Shown piece after piece: positions 19,500 through 31,994 of a stretch of 64,000 nt of DNA; position 1 is the stretch's first letter; the number at the start of each line of letters is the position of its first letter. Position numbers and translations under genes: made by a program. The stretch lies in assembly GCF_032118995.1 (NCBI RefSeq), contig NC_092650.1, positions 22,950,001 to 23,014,000 of the forward strand, given 5' to 3'. The notes below the pieces were generated by a model. It saw only the letters and a list, made by a program, of their open reading frames with translations, was not told where the DNA came from and ran no database searches. The stretch comes from Asterias amurensis. Taxonomy: Eukaryota > Echinodermata > Asteroidea > Forcipulatida > Asteriidae.

Positions 19500-22400
19500 A
19501 TGGCGGCAGCAGACGAAAACGAAAATATTTTGAACAGAGCAAAGGTGATGTAATTTCATATTTTTTGTTGCACATAAAATAAAAGTTACTTGTGATCTGT
19601 ATAGCCTTAGATTTTTTATTTTATTTAAGTTGAATATTGAAATGACATCAGTGTCTGTTGTGCAGTGTCAGTGAAGTGAGTGATGATCATGATGATGACA
19701 ATGTCAATGACAATGACATTATGAATGCGGTGAAATAAAATCTTCTTTCTAAAGCCCGGTGTCATGACAAAAACTGTCCGCTGGCAATAAGTGTCCGCTC
19801 ATTAGCATATTGCGTTCTGATTGGTCAAGCGTCTATGACGTCACATTGTTTACGGAAGCTTGCTAAATAGTGTCCGCGGTTAAGGCCCGGTCACACAGGC
19901 CCCGATAACGAGAACGAAAACGATAACGATAAAAATCAGGAGGGGGGGGGGGGGGGGGCAAAGGAAGAAGGCTAGGGAAGAGAGCGGGCCTTATAATTGC
20001 GGGGAAAGGGACCTGGCATGCTCTGGGACAGGTAAGGCCAGGGGGCTAGGGGCTAGGGGCCAGGGCCCAGGGGCAGTGTGTGGGATGGTACGTAGCGTGT
20101 GGATGCAGAGCTCACGGGGGAGCCTCATAGTTTCTAGAAGTAGCCTTTAGGCCTTTCAACGTCAAGGATCTATGCTTGCCATTGCCTATGCCAATAACCT
20201 GTTGGGTAGGAGGGGTTGAGGACATGAATCGCTGTAGAAGTTAGTAAGATATCAAATATAGTATATTATGATTATTATTATTATTATTTATTGGACCTCA
20301 ACAAATACAAGTACATCAAAAAGCACAGCAAAAAGTGAAACGATAACACAACGAACCAATCAAAATAATAATGAATGCAATAATTATTAAAAAAGCACAC
20401 AATAATTATTTTAAAAACCCAGAACAGAACGTGACAGGCAGCAACTAGATGAGCAAACAAAAAAATGAATAGAAGAGGAGCATGCAGGCATGGGGAGTAA
20501 ATCAACTGAGGGAAACAACTGGACAGACCAACAAGAACAACTTATGTTGGTCAACTTATATTGCTCAATGAACTTAAAGTTTAAAGTTTTTCAAACTGTT
20601 CTCTCCTCAGAAAGCTGTTCAGGATCTGTATGACTTCAGAGACCACTTCTTTGAGAAGAATGATATTGAACGAGCCATTCACAAGACGGAGGAACTGGGT
20701 CTGGAGCTGACAAAGGTCGTCGCACTCTTAGACGAGATACAAAGTATGTCATTATCTCCATCAGGTTTAAAGGAACACGTTTCCTTGGATCGGACGAGTT
20801 GGTCAAAACAAAAGCGTTTGTAACCGTTTTTTATAAAATGCATATGGTTGGAAAGATGTTTTAAAAGTAGAATACAATGATCCACACAAGTTTGCCTCCA
20901 AATTGCGTGGTTTTCCTTCTACTGTGCGAACTAACATGGTCGGCCATTTATGGGAGTCAAAATTTTGACCCCCATAAATGGCCGACAAATTAGTCGACGA
21001 GGTAAAAGGAAAACCACGCAATTTCGAGGTATGTTTGTGTGGATCATTGTATTCTACTTTTACAACATCTTTCTACCCATATGCATTTTATAAAAAACGG
21101 TTACAAACGCTTTTCAAAGACCAACTCGACCGATCCAAGGCATTGTGTTCCTTTAAGAAAGATTTAGACTCAGTAACTAAGGCCCAGTACTCCTTTTTCA
21201 AAATATTGTCATCTTCTGTTGTACACCGCCCAGGTTACTGGGTCTAAGAAAGACTAGGATTTTGAAGTACGGGTGTGCAGGTTGCTGCTTAAGAAATGCT
21301 CATCGTTTGAGCGGATGAAACAAGAACAGTGATCCGTCTTGTTCTCTAGCATCCAAGAACACACCGCCTGAACTCGGCCTTTGTAATGAGAAGTGGTTAG
21401 CCCTGGTAATCCTGGTCTGATCGACAGCATATTGCGCCACGGTACCTTGTAAACCTGTACATTTTTCTATGGAAAGGAATCGGTCTGTTACTTAAAAAAC
21501 AAAGTTGTGCATACCTGGCAAGAAAAAATACTGAGCACTTAGATACGCCCATCGGCTGTGATCAAGCTATGTAAGAACTCAGTATTATTATTAGTGTACA
21601 GAATTCTTATATCAAATTTTCTTTGTCAAACAGGCCAGATTAAGAATCGAGCAGAGTATATGCTCCAGCGTGGTAGAGCTCTGAATGTCATGCCAGAGTT
21701 CAGCTCTGAGGCTCTGGAATGTCTGTCTAAGGCGGTGAAGCTAGATCCCAAACTGGTGGAGGCGTGGAACCAACTCGGAGAATGTTACTGGAAGAATAAA
21801 GACGTTGAAGCGGCAAGGAACTGCTTCAACGGAGCCTTGAACCATGTAAGGGAATCAAGTTTGTTTTCAGTGTATCTATTTCTTTTAAAGGGAGGATGTA
21901 CCTTTGGTAATTACTCAAACACTTTCACCTTTGAAATAAAATTTGCACAGGTTAGTTTTACTTGCATATAACTTCATTTAAATAGGATTGAAACAATCTA
22001 ATGGTGAATAAAACAAAGGTAGAGTTTGCCTTCCAGTGTGGCTTGTTAAGAATTTGTATTCTGCTAAGTCAATCACAAGAACCATCTCTGCCCCTCACAT
22101 GTACCCATTTAACCCTGGGTGGAGATAAGCAATTATAGTTAAGTGTTTTGCCCAGGGACACAAGTGTCACTGTCTGGACTCAAGCCCACACTCTGCTGAA
22201 CAGAAACACCAAAGCTTGAGTTCGGTGCTCTTTACTGCTCGGCCACGACAGAATTACTTATTCTTCCAATCAAATGCTGCACTCTCCAATTAAGATTTGT
22301 CTGTAATGATATTTCCTTTCCAGTCAAGAAACAAAATATCACTCAGAAACCTCTCCATGGTGCTGCGGCAACTTGGCAAAACGAAAGAGGAGAGGGCAAA

Positions 22401-25400
22401 GTTCATCCAAGAGAGCGTCGAGCATGCCAAGGAAGCGGTGCAGCTGGACTACGGCGATGGCACGTCGTGGTGTGAGTAGAAAGTTGACCATGGCCTCCGT
22501 TGCCCCTTGTCTTGGCCTTGGTGTCCCTTCATAAAAGTTTCCAATTGACTTTAAGATTTTCCAATGGGAAGTTCTCTTTGCAAAATGAATATGGCCTTGC
22601 CCTTTCAAAGACGAAATTCTATGCCTGAATACTCGACTCAATTTTGGGACTGAGTGTTTACAGAGCTGATTGGTCCTGGGCCCAGTTTCCTAGAGCTGCT
22701 TAAACAGCATATCTTGCTTAGCAGTTTTCTGTTAATAATAAGCAGGATACCAGTCACAGATTGTAAATGCGGAATAATATTTTTACTGGTTACTTTATTC
22801 TGGTAAGCATATTATTCGTCATGTGGTTGAGCAGCTCTATGAAATTAGGCCCTGGTTTAAGTTCAAGTTAGTTTGGGAAGTTGGCTTTGAAAGTATGATT
22901 ATGAATTAACTGCGGTAATTAATTTTTTTTTTTTTTTTTTTACCCATACACCGATGTGTGTTAGCACTGTATACTCAGTACTTTCCCGAGTCCTCTGAAA
23001 AAAAAAATCAAAAAATTAACATCTATTATGACTGCGGTAAGTTTTTCCAGAATTTCTGTAAAAACAATAGTAGTATAAAGCTTGAACATGTTCAGGAATT
23101 CTATAGAGGATTTTACTGGTGTGGAAAAGTGTGTGTTTAGGTATGGGAAGATTTGTGGGGTTGGGGGGGGGAACACAGCCTCTTCCATATACACCATAAC
23201 CGGCATGCAGCTTTTCAGCTACTCACCTGAAATACTCTTTTTCTTTTCAAAACAGTGACATAGAAAACTAAACAACACTGTAAAAAAGTTAGTGGGATCG
23301 TCCATTTCCATTTTATTTTTTTTTGGAATTAGAAAGTTGCATGTCTGCATATACATGTATCAGGGATGGTATTTTTTTTCTTGGCCATATTTATAGATTG
23401 ATGTGCATGCGAATTTGACGTTAGATTGTAGTTTTTGTTTTTGTATTCCCATCCAGTCATCGCTGGCAATGCGTACCTGACAGTGTTCTTCAATGGAGGC
23501 CAGAAATCAGGAATTCTCAAGCAGTGTCTAGGTGCCTACTCACAAGCGGTAAGCAGCAGGGTGGAGGCAAGGTTTTATTTAGCCAGGATTTGTATAAAGG
23601 GTGTCCAACTTTGCGGGAAGCTAAAACCTGGTTGCCGAAATTGTTAACTTACTATGTAAATGACAGATAAAACGGGTGTCCAAATTGAAAGGAATATTGA
23701 ATTGCCTTGGGACCAGACGAGTTGGTCTTTGAAAAGCGAGTTGTTCCTTTAAAACAGGGTATCCTGTATCCTGGGTGTTTGAGCGCGAGACCAGGCTTTC
23801 TGCTTGTTATCATCCTTATACTGTGGCTGTGCCGAGATGTAGAACAAAGAGCTACTCCAGTAGTTTTTCCCTCGTACTGCATCTCTTTAGAACTCCTTGC
23901 CTGGTGCATGTTTCCCTTCATCCTATGATCTTCCATCTTTTAAGAGGAAGGTCAATTCCTACCTTCAGCTCCACTGAGTTTCTGCATGTTTATGTTTTCT
24001 TCCTTGTAGCCCTTAACCTAGAGTGGCTTCTAGCCTTGTTTTGGGTGACTTGCATAAAAAAAAGACACTCAGACACCCCTCTGGCTTACTTTATGGGTGG
24101 AGGAGGAGGGGGTGGCAGGAAGAGGCAGACAAATTTTGTTGATTTTGTTATAATCAAAATATAACAAGCCTATGAGTTCCTTGGGTACAAAGTAGACCAG
24201 TTTATAAAGTACCAAGCCTGACCTACTTGTACACATGGTGTAGGCTTGAATAAACTTTTGAGGCCTTTTTAATAAACAAATTTATGATTTTGTGCAATGG
24301 CCTAAAAGTCGGTAAACAGTAAAAAGAACATCTTGCCTGATTTGAACTGAAGGACTTGTAGATCTACGTTTTCAAAGACTATGACCCGCTGTGATTATGT
24401 TTTAGAAAATAAAATTAGCTGATTAAAAACAACTTACCAACCAAATGGACCGATGGTATAAATGCAAAACACAATTAATGGCCTGATGCTTCGACCCTAG
24501 AAGAGTCTTTTTCGAAGGCTAAAATCCTTTAAAAAAAAATTGTGGTTGTATTTTGTGACAACTATACATAAGGAATGACGCAACAGTTTTGCAAAGTCTA
24601 ATATATACCCCTTGCATAAGGTAGAATGCATCTAGCTCCTAAGAATGCACGTCTACCATTTCCATCATGGTATTCAGTTCATCTGTGCACAATTTTGACT
24701 CAAAAAATGGCGGACAAGTTAAGCGAGTGTTACTGCGCTGCGTGTTTTGCAAGGGGTCTATCAATAGTTTATTTATTTTCCTTGCAGGAGAAGGACACAG
24801 TTCAAAAGGCAAATCCAGATTTGTATTTCAACAGAGCAACAGTGAGTAATCATTTCATAGTTTGTGTGTCCATGGGTGGATTTTTCAAAGAGTTAGGACT
24901 AGTCTTATCTCAAGTTAGGACCAGTTACTCGTCCTAGAAATCGACCCCATGACCTGGGGTGGATTTCACAAAGGTAGTCCTGACTTAGGACTAGTCCAAG
25001 GCAATGCTAAGAGATATGACTGCTTAGTTAGGAACAGTAACTCATTTTAACTGAGGATTGGTCCTATCTCAGCATTGTCTAGGACTAGTACTAAGTTAGG
25101 ACTACCTTTGTGAAATCCACCCCTGGTTATTCAACTTTAAAGGTGCCTACAGTCATATTTTCTCTGGTACTACTTCTTGTTTCTTAATTTTTCTCCTCAA
25201 GAAAAGCTGCTTTGCCTCTAATAATAACCATACTAGATCATTTATGAGGTGCTACATAAAGAAAAGAGCACCTAACAAAAGGAGGGTGAAAAAATAAACA
25301 AAAATTAATATAAAAACAATCAAACGATTAGCAAAGAACACAGCACACAAAGAGGAGCAAGTTAAGATGGTTGTGGGAAAAGAATTTCTTGAGGAGGCGT

Positions 25401-28400
25401 TTGAACACAGCCAATGACGTCACTTCTCTTTAGACTTGTTGGTAGGGTGTTCCACATTTATCCCCACATTGTGTGGATAAATAAGAAGAAACTATGGGTG
25501 CGTTCGTTAAGCTTCCCTGGGTCGACCCCCCAGTGCTCACTAAGCCCCTGACAAGAGCTAAACGACAAATCACACTCGCCCTCTTGTGTTGATGGCATGC
25601 ACCTCAGGTCACCCCAAGTGATCCACTCCACAAGCAGGGCACTGGGGGCTGACCCGGGGCTGACCCGGGTGATCCCTGTCAAAGCTATTCGGACAAACCA
25701 GGCAGACCGGGTCGACCTAGGGAAGCTAAACGAACGCACCCTATAAATAAAAAGTTGCGGGTACTGCCATGTGTAAAACCCTTTTGTGTGAGTGCTGGCT
25801 CTGAAAAGAGCAGGCGTGATCTCGATTTCATACTCTGCTCGTGTTCAAGAGATTTACACATGGTTGTAACCAAAATGTTACCATTTATTTAAAGTTTCTT
25901 ATATGCAAAGAACAGCATTCTAGGCCTGTCTTTACAAATCGCAAAGTTCATCATTTTCCCCCCCTCCATCATTTATCTGTTGATAGATTTTCAAATTTCA
26001 AGAAGATTATGTGGCTGCGTTGGATGGTTATAAGATGGCCCAGTCATTGGATCCAATGTGGTCGGAACCGAAGGAGAAGTTATGGGAACTCATCACATAC
26101 CTCCAAAGAGTAACACAATTAGTTCATCAAAAGGTAACAATATTTGGGTTTTCAAACCCGATCTTGACACTTTTAAAAACTCACTTTTAAAAACCAAAAT
26201 TAATATTCTTTATCCCCGATGCAAATTTAACATCTATTATATCGTTGCGGTACCCGCTGCCAAAACATAGGATTCGAACTGCCTCTAGCTGCCGGGCAAC
26301 CTCGGTAGTCTAGTTGGTAAGACACTGCTCTAGAATTGCAAGGGTCGTGGGTTCGAATCCCACCCGAGTAACATGCCTGTGATATTTTTTTCACAGGACT
26401 CGGGAAAGTACTGAGTATACAGTGCTAACACACATCCAGGCCTGATACTTCACGGAGGCAACGAAGGCGATTGCCTCCGTGTCCCCTGGTCATTGCCTTG
26501 GTGCCCTTGAAATGCTCCAGTACAAATTTGCAATTTCATCATAGGGTGCCCTTTACCAAGAAGAAAATGCCTTGGTGCCCTTGCCCTTTCAAAACCGAAG
26601 CATACAGCCCTGCACATCGGTGTATGGGTAAAAACCAAAATTAATATTCTTTATCCCCGATGCAAATTTAATATCTATTATATCACTGGACACTATTGGC
26701 AATTACTCAAAATAATTATTAGCTAGAACCTTACTTGGTAACAAGTAATGGAGAGCTGTAAAAAACATTGTGAGTAACAGCTCTCTCTGAAGTGATGTAG
26801 TTTTTGAGAAAGAAGTTATTTCTCACTAAAACATTTGAATTTGATTTTGAGGTCTCAAAATCAAGCGTCTGAAAGCACACAACTTGTGCAACAAGGGTGT
26901 TTTTTCTTCCATTATTCTATCGCAACTTCGATGACCAATTGAGCTCAAATTTCTAGTGTCTAGTGTCTTTATGTCCTTTAAGCAAGACACTTGACCACTA
27001 TTGCTGTGTCTTCGGATGTTGTCACATTTTGAAGCTTGTGAATTACGCCAGAGACCCCTGCACTATTTCACATGACCTTCATGATTCTGGAGATTCACAG
27101 TTAAATTCAATGTTCATGTGTATACATAAGGCCAACATTTGTCCTTATCCTTAGGACATGGGATAAGTCTAGGTTACATACAGCGGTTACATACACCTTA
27201 TATGGTGCCAGGTAAATGAATAGAACTTTTACTTAAAAAACAAAGCTCTGCATACCTTGCAGGAAGAATACTTTTCCTTTTATTTTGCGAACTAAGACGG
27301 TTGCCCATTTTGGAGTCAAAACTTGACTTCACAAAATGACGTGCCGTGTTAATTGACGATGCAAAAGGAAGACCATGCAATTTTGAAGCATATTTGTGTG
27401 GATCATTATATTCTACTTTTAAAATATTTTTCCAACCATACGCATTTTATAACAGACAGTTTTAAACTCTTTTTCAAAGACCAACTCGCCCGATCCAAGG
27501 CAACGTGTCCCTTTAAAGGGCCATGGGCAGATTTGAAAGCTGTATAGGAAGCCCCTAGTATTTTAAGGGTTGAAAAAATATGAATAAAACATCTGTTTAA
27601 CTTATGAACTTTCACCAATATAATGTGTTCGTTTTATTTTTTACTAACAGGGTAAACTCAAAGCCAAGCGCCTTCATCAATTAATAGCATCAATTAAAGA
27701 GTTTGACTTGGGTCCCTACGGTGGCGGCTCCTACACCCCACCAACAGGGGACCCTGTGAAGCTGGAGCTCACCCCGCTCTCCAGACTGAAGCCAGGACCC
27801 AATCCAGAGAGGGTGGTTCTTGGAAAAGTTGTGTGCAGCGTTGGAAGTGACAAACCAATACCATTGTAAGTATCATTTCTTTTCCAAACCTTTGTAAAAT
27901 GAGAATATTCCTTGCCCTCTCAAAGTCAAATATAAAGTTTCAGACCTGCAGCGGTAAAATTTTGTTTCCAATCTTACACTTGGTGTAGTATTTTTTGGTT
28001 GATTTTTTTCCCCTGCAGTACATTTGCAATGGTGGATGCAGAGGGTACCTGTTTTGCTGTCAATATCTACAACATTGCACAGGGTCAGGGTACCATCATA
28101 GGAGACTCAGTAGCCGTTCCCGAGCCTTACGTTCAGAGTAACGACTTTGAGTTTGATAAGAAGGTGAGTAATTCTCTTGAAAGTGTTGTTGAATGTTTAC
28201 ACTGAGGTATCCACATAGAGTCTCCTGACGAGCTAGCCATAACGTTGAGATCGATTGAGAACTCACTCCGCGGTAGTGAAGTTTACGCACAGCTGATCAA
28301 CCCATATCGCACCTGGTCTTCTGGAATCCTCCTGGCGGACATCCAAATGAGGAAAATGAGCTACCCAGACACAATCACCAAAGATATGTCTCAATCTAAA

Positions 28401-29355
28401 CAAGACCCAACAACTCATGAGGGATGAAGCAACCTGGCATGATTTCATCAAAGCTGCTTCTACTATTTCGTCTAAGGACGATGGATGATGAGTGAAGTTT
28501 ATAACGAGAAGTCCCCTCGATCCACTAAAGCTAAAAGTAGTAGTCTCAGCCGATTGCCTACCATCTGCTAAGGTAGTAGTCAAACCGAGAACTCTCCCGA
28601 ATTCCAAAAATCTATTCTGCGGTAGTAGAATATAAAGAAAGACAAGTTCTCGAAAGAATTAAATCTTCCCAGCAAGTAGATACACACATGGTGTAAGCGC
28701 AAACCAAATATACATTGATACCTCACCATGCAATGCCTCAAATCCCATCAGATACAGGTCATTTCAACAATGGAAAGATATCAGAATTTGATATTGTTTT
28801 CCTGATTGGACAATTTAGTATGATTCTTGAACATTTATATATTTGGTTTGCGGTGTATAACATGTGTGTATCTACTTGCCACGTAGAGTTTGTTCTTTTG
28901 AGAACTCTCTTGCTATATATTCTACTACCGCGGAATATATATTTTCATTTTTTGGGAGACTTCTCAAGTGTGAAAAGAAACGTCCTGCTATATGGGCAGA
29001 AGGTAGAAAATCGGCTGGGAAGACTATTTGAGCTTATAGGATTGTTTTTTACTGCACTACCGCAAAGTCAGTTCTGAATTGGTCTCAATGTTTCGACTAG
29101 CTTGCTCTAGTCATCATCAGGAGACTGTCAGGAGACTTGAACATTACAAGTCATTCATTTTTTTCTCAAGATGGGAAGGTTGTTGAAAAAGTGTATGAGG
29201 TGTTGGTAATTTGTTTTTTTTTGTTTGACCTCTAGAATATCAAATTCTCCAGTATGAGAGTTGACACGCCTGTGGCACTCGTCGTCAATGCGAAGAAACT
29301 AGGACTAGAGAAACAAGCCCCTGCCATAGTCTCGCTGTATTCCAAGAGTGAATGA
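19500..29355 (+). CDS. TTC5: Tetratricopeptide repeat protein 5 (TTC5/STRAP), complete, ten exons
   Basis: Exons: 19500-19544, 20611-20743, 21634-21845, 22324-22471, 23457-23548, 24788-24841, 25987-26133, 27651-27865, 28019-28163, 29236-29355; 1311 bp, 436 residues, close to human (440). All introns are GT-AG with consistent phases. The N-terminal two thirds form TPR helices (LVEAWNQLGECYWKNKDVEA, SLRNLSMVLRQLG, ANPDLYFNRAT, EDYVAALDGYKMAQSLDP). The C-terminal third matches the OB-fold (ERVVLGKVVCSV, FAMVDAEGTCFAVNIYNIAQ, IGDSVAVPEP, VDTPVALVVNAKK). In the family TTC5 is a p300/p53 co-activator. It is also a ribosome-associated reader of nascent tubulin N-termini that triggers tubulin mRNA decay. 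Start context is GCAGCAATGG, directly after the shared promoter with CIAO2B. The last intron carries a large fold-back element. Confidence 0.97.
19745..20150. repeat. TTC5 intron 1 compound repeat with long G run
   Basis: Starts AAAGCCCGGTGTCATGACA, includes CGGTCACACAGGCCCCGATAA followed by AACGATAACGAT, then a run of about 17 G at 19941-19957. After it comes a G/A-rich stretch, then AGCCTCATAGTTTCTAGAAG (also at 19011 and 43858). The G run is a strong quadruplex candidate and a likely sequencing trouble spot. Confidence 0.7.
20767..21156. mobile_element. Palindromic MITE, AAGGAACACGTTGCC family (full copy)
   Basis: TTAAAGGAACACGTTTCCTTG to AGGCATTGTGTTCCTTTAA. The inner arms flank CATAAATGGCCGAC. 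It sits in TTC5 intron 2, only 23 bp after exon 2. Several small ORFs here are chance readings of the repeat. Confidence 0.9.
22070..22251 (-). repeat. tRNA-Leu-like SINE (near full)
   Basis: The minus strand reads GTCGTGGCCGAGCAGTAAAG (tRNA-Leu-type A box), then a variable-arm-like region, GGGCTTGAGTCCAGAC (B box) and a tail with ACACTTGTGTCCCTGGGC and CCACCCAGGGTTAAATGGG. Relatives: 671-786, 16060-16146, 17866-18206, 34690-34792 and 36290-36420. Confidence 0.75.
22677..22857. mobile_element. Palindromic MITE, GGGCCCAATTTCATAG family
   Basis: GGGCCCAGTTTCCTAGAGCTGC at the left, GCAGCTCTATGAAATTAGGCCC at the right; TTC5 intron 4. More diverged than the copies at 15211 and 17886. Confidence 0.8.
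24879..25131. mobile_element. Two adjacent palindromic elements, TTCACAAAGAGTTAGGAC family
   Basis: 24879-24949 is a short copy (TTTTTCAAAGAGTTAGGACTAG ... ATCGACCCC). 24956-25131 is a full palindrome (GGGGTGGATTTCACAAAGG ... CCTTTGTGAAATCCACCCC). Relatives at 33386-33477, 52409-52577 and 62402-62566. They lie in TTC5 intron 6. Confidence 0.85.
25496..25742. mobile_element. Palindromic MITE, GGGTGCGTTCGTTAAGCTTC family
   Basis: GGGTGCGTTCGTTAAGCTTCC at the left and GGAAGCTAAACGAACGCACCC at the right, with GGTCGACC repeats inside. A shorter copy is at 59938-60093. Confidence 0.88.
26290..26640 (+). repeat. tRNA-derived SINE interrupted by a dispersed repeat
   Basis: 26290-26372 has a tRNA-like head with A box TCTAGTTGGTAAGACACTG and a perfect B box GGGTTCGAATCCC. 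The body (CAGGACTCGGGAAAGTACTG, GTGCTAACACACATC) is split at 26441-26612 by a dispersed repeat (CCTGATACTTCACGGAGGC ... TTTCAAAACCGAAGC) and resumes at GCACATCGGTGTATGGG. Other SINE copies or pieces: 22945-22990, 33547-33640, 33850-33930, 53286-53470. Confidence 0.75.
26682..26972. mobile_element. Palindromic MITE, AAGGCAGTGGACAC family (partly decayed)
   Basis: GGACACTATTGGCAATTACTC at the left to TCTAGTGTCTTTA at the right; keeps the family core GAGGTCTCAAAATCAAGCG. TTC5 intron 7. Confidence 0.75.
27290..27514. mobile_element. Half-copy of the AAGGAACACGTTGCC MITE
   Basis: Only the right arm is well kept, ending GATCCAAGGCAACGTGTCCCTTTAA. TTC5 intron 7, about 135 bp before exon 8. A smaller fragment occurs at 23692-23757. 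Confidence 0.75.
28218..29137. mobile_element. About 0.92-kb fold-back element with hammerhead-like end in TTC5 intron 9
   Basis: A large imperfect palindrome. Outer arms: GAGTCTCCTGACGAGCTAGC and its inverse at 29097-29137. Next: TCCGCGGTAGTGAAG against CTGCACTACCGCAAAG. Then ATTCTGCGGTAGTAGAATAT against ATATTCTACTACCGCGGAAT, and centrally AGTAGATACACACATGGTGT against its inverse at 28855-28885. The right end carries a hammerhead-ribozyme-like core on the minus strand (29120-29091). No coding sequence is seen. Confidence 0.85.
29091..29120 (-). ncRNA. Hammerhead-ribozyme-like core motif
   Basis: The minus strand reads CTGATGA, one T, a 6-bp stem GACTAG/CTAGTC with loop AGCAAG, then GAAAC. 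These are the invariant core boxes of hammerhead ribozymes in the right order. AATGT upstream (29147-29143) could pair with ACATT after GAA as helix III. A convincing helix I is not visible and the unpaired T at the base of helix II is unfavourable, so activity is doubtful. Similar motifs are known in Penelope-like retroelements. Confidence 0.4.
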
Positions 29356-30008
29356 AAGAATGTCTACCACTGGATACCCTGATGAATGAGCCCAGTTGCC
29401 ATGTCACTGTCTACTGTTGGCAGGAAGATTTGTACTTTTATTTATTAATTCTGGTTGTGAAGCCACTGACTCTCAGAAAAGCTTTGCAGTCAGGTAGGGA
29501 CTGGAAACATAATCCACATGCAATGCTCCAGTTGATTTGAACCCGTGTCCTAGGGGTGGGTTGCAAGGAAAAATACCACTACACCAAGTCAATCACCCAA
29601 AGTAGCTCAAGTTTCCTTAGTTTATTTCACGAGGCCAATACAAAACATTTGCGTGCGAAATGTACAATTTTGCCTATTGGGGATTCTTGGGGTACACAGC
29701 TAGCTGGGAAGTTCTTTGCCTATTAACCCTAGCCTGGTACTAGGGCGATTACATTGGCTGAATTTTCTGCCTATGTATTGGCAGGGCGGATTAAATCAGA
29801 CCTACATATAATACAATGTATTGGTTATACAACAACACAAGTTCAATTTTGTGGCAAAAATATTGTTTTGGACGTCAGCTTTGAATGGATGTACACCTTG
29901 ACTGCAATCATTATTTAAATAATTTTTATTTGCACTTTCTAAAACCAGTAATTTACAGTTTATAACGCATGGTATTTTTTTAAATACAGGGCACTGCAGC
30001 TAGTATTT

Positions 30009-30390
30009 TAAAGACAGTGGACACTATTGGTAATTGTCAAAGACTAGTCTTCACAATTGCTGTATCTCAACATGTGCATAAAATAACAAGCCTGTGAAAA
30101 TTTGAGCTCAATCGGTTGAAAATCTGAGATAATAATGAGAGAAAAAAACACACTTGTCACACGAAGTTGTGTGCTTTCTGATGCTTGATTTTGAGACCTC
30201 AAATTCTAAATCTAAGGTCTCAAAATCAATTTCATAGAAATTACTTCTTTCTCGAAAACTACGTCACTTCAGAGGGAGCTGTTTCTCACAATGTTTTACA
30301 CTATCAACCTTTCCCCATTACTCGTAATCAAGAAAGGTTTTATGATGATAATTATTTTGAGTAATCACCAATAGTGTTTATTGCCTTTAA
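30009..30390. mobile_element. Palindromic MITE, AAGGCAGTGGACAC family (full copy)
   Basis: TTTAAAGACAGTGGACACTATTG at the left, AATAGTGTTTATTGCCTTTAA at the right, opposite orientation to most copies. It would fall inside the TTC5 3' UTR if the AATAAA at 30855 is used. Confidence 0.88.
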
Positions 30391-31329
30391 CTTCTGTCAA
30401 CACTGAAGAGGTTGTTATTTTAATGCATGGCTGCAAATTGGGGGCGCCCAGTCATTCAAAAAGTGAATTCAACCCACCCAAAAAGAATTTCTGTCCAGTT
30501 TTTGTTAGGCTGTTCAAATATAGAATCCTCAGCTCAAAACAATTTGTTGGAGTATGGAAATTAAGTATTTCCTTACTTCCTCAATGAGGTATGTCAATTG
30601 TTAGCACAAAGATTTCTATAATTGTCGTGAGCACACTGTTTTTATGAACATAAAAACACCAAGCAATGAAAATTGAGTCAATGATGGGACCAAATCTGGC
30701 AGCCTTTCTATTTTGAACTTCGCAATACATTACCAATGTAAATATCTTGTACAATGCTGTTTTGTATATTAATTTGGGTTTGTTATCATATTTTGTATAG
30801 AAATGTATGCAATATGTGTAAGAGTTTGTTGTGTTGTGATGCTGTCGAGTTTGAAATAAATTTTAGAGAAAACAGAAACAACAGGTGCTGTATGGCCCCA
30901 CTTTCAGTATGGTTCTTTAGTTGTTCACAAAAAGTCAATATTGTCAATTTTGTGTGCGGTTAGGCAATTTAAAGATCAAGTCCGGACCTATAATTACACA
31001 GAGACCACAGAGGTCTTTGCTTACGCTGCCCCTTGTATTGGCCTTTAAGCCCCTTTAAAAGTTTCCTGAAATTGTCTAGTGAAAGTGCCTTTTGTAAAAT
31101 AACAATAGCCTTGCCCTATCAAAGATAAAATGCTAGGCCTGTAAGTGTTTTTACGTGTAGCAATCGGAAGTCCTATTCTGGGGTCAGTGACAATTTCAAG
31201 TTGTGTGCAGCTTACTTCAGTAACTCTTAATGTTGATCAAAACATAACCATGTATATGAACACAAAGACACAGTGTGTGTTGAAGGGTATATTAGCCCTG
31301 GCGGCCTTACACTTTCGTTTTGTACTACA

Positions 31330-31925
31330 GTGACGTCCTGGACATCAGGGTACATTTCTGGGGCGAAATTTTTTTACAGCTTCATAACTCAAATCTTACC
31401 TGCAAGAAAGCACCAATTCATACAGATTCACATTCTATGGCAGCATATATTTTTCTGCGGTGGGTTTTGATCGTCATACATTCTTCACAAATCCGTCATT
31501 TTCATGAAATAATGCAGCTCCCAACGTTAAGGAATTCCCATTTTTGTTCGTACTCTCACAGTCTGCCGTGTGTACGCAAGACGCACAAATTTTGAATTGT
31601 GTTGTTAACGCTGTGAAGTCAAGATACGGTGACCAAGAATTCTGGCGTCTAAGCTTGCATCGTGCGTCTTGCACGTGAATGTATACGCGTACGCACGACA
31701 ACAGACAACACTCAGAGAAAACGATCGAAACGGGAATTTGTTAACGTTGGAAGCTGCATTATTTCACGAAAATGACGGATTTGTGAGGAAAATATGAGGA
31801 CCAAAACCCACCGCAGAAAAATGTATGCCGCCATGGAATGTGAATCTGTTGAAATTAGTGGCTTGTTGCAGGTAAGATTTAAGTTATGAAGCTGTGAAAT
31901 TTTTCCGCTCCAGAAACGGGCCTCA
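31330..31925. mobile_element. About 600-bp fold-back element
   Basis: Left arm features in order: CTTCATAACTCAAATCTTACC, TCTGCGGTGGGTTTTGATC, ATTTTCATGAAATAATGCAGC. They return inverted on the right: GCTGCATTATTTCACGAAAAT, CCAAAACCCACCGCAGA, GGTAAGATTTAAGTTATGAAG. The centre has GCAAGACGCACAA and GTGCGTCTTGC. Confidence 0.88.
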
Positions 31926-31994
31926 ATAGTTAGGACTCTGTTCCTGTGTACAGAGAAAGAGTCCTATATAGGGCTAAAGGGTATACGTACTTTT

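Noticed and set aside
20978-21247. 89-codon plus-strand ORF and similar ORFs in 12015-12329 and 20679-21021
   Set aside because: They are readings through palindromic MITEs; the same peptides recur wherever the repeat occurs.
26290-26372. tRNA gene on the plus strand
   Set aside because: A and B boxes are present, but the acceptor stem does not pair and the sequence continues into a repeated SINE body found elsewhere in the window.
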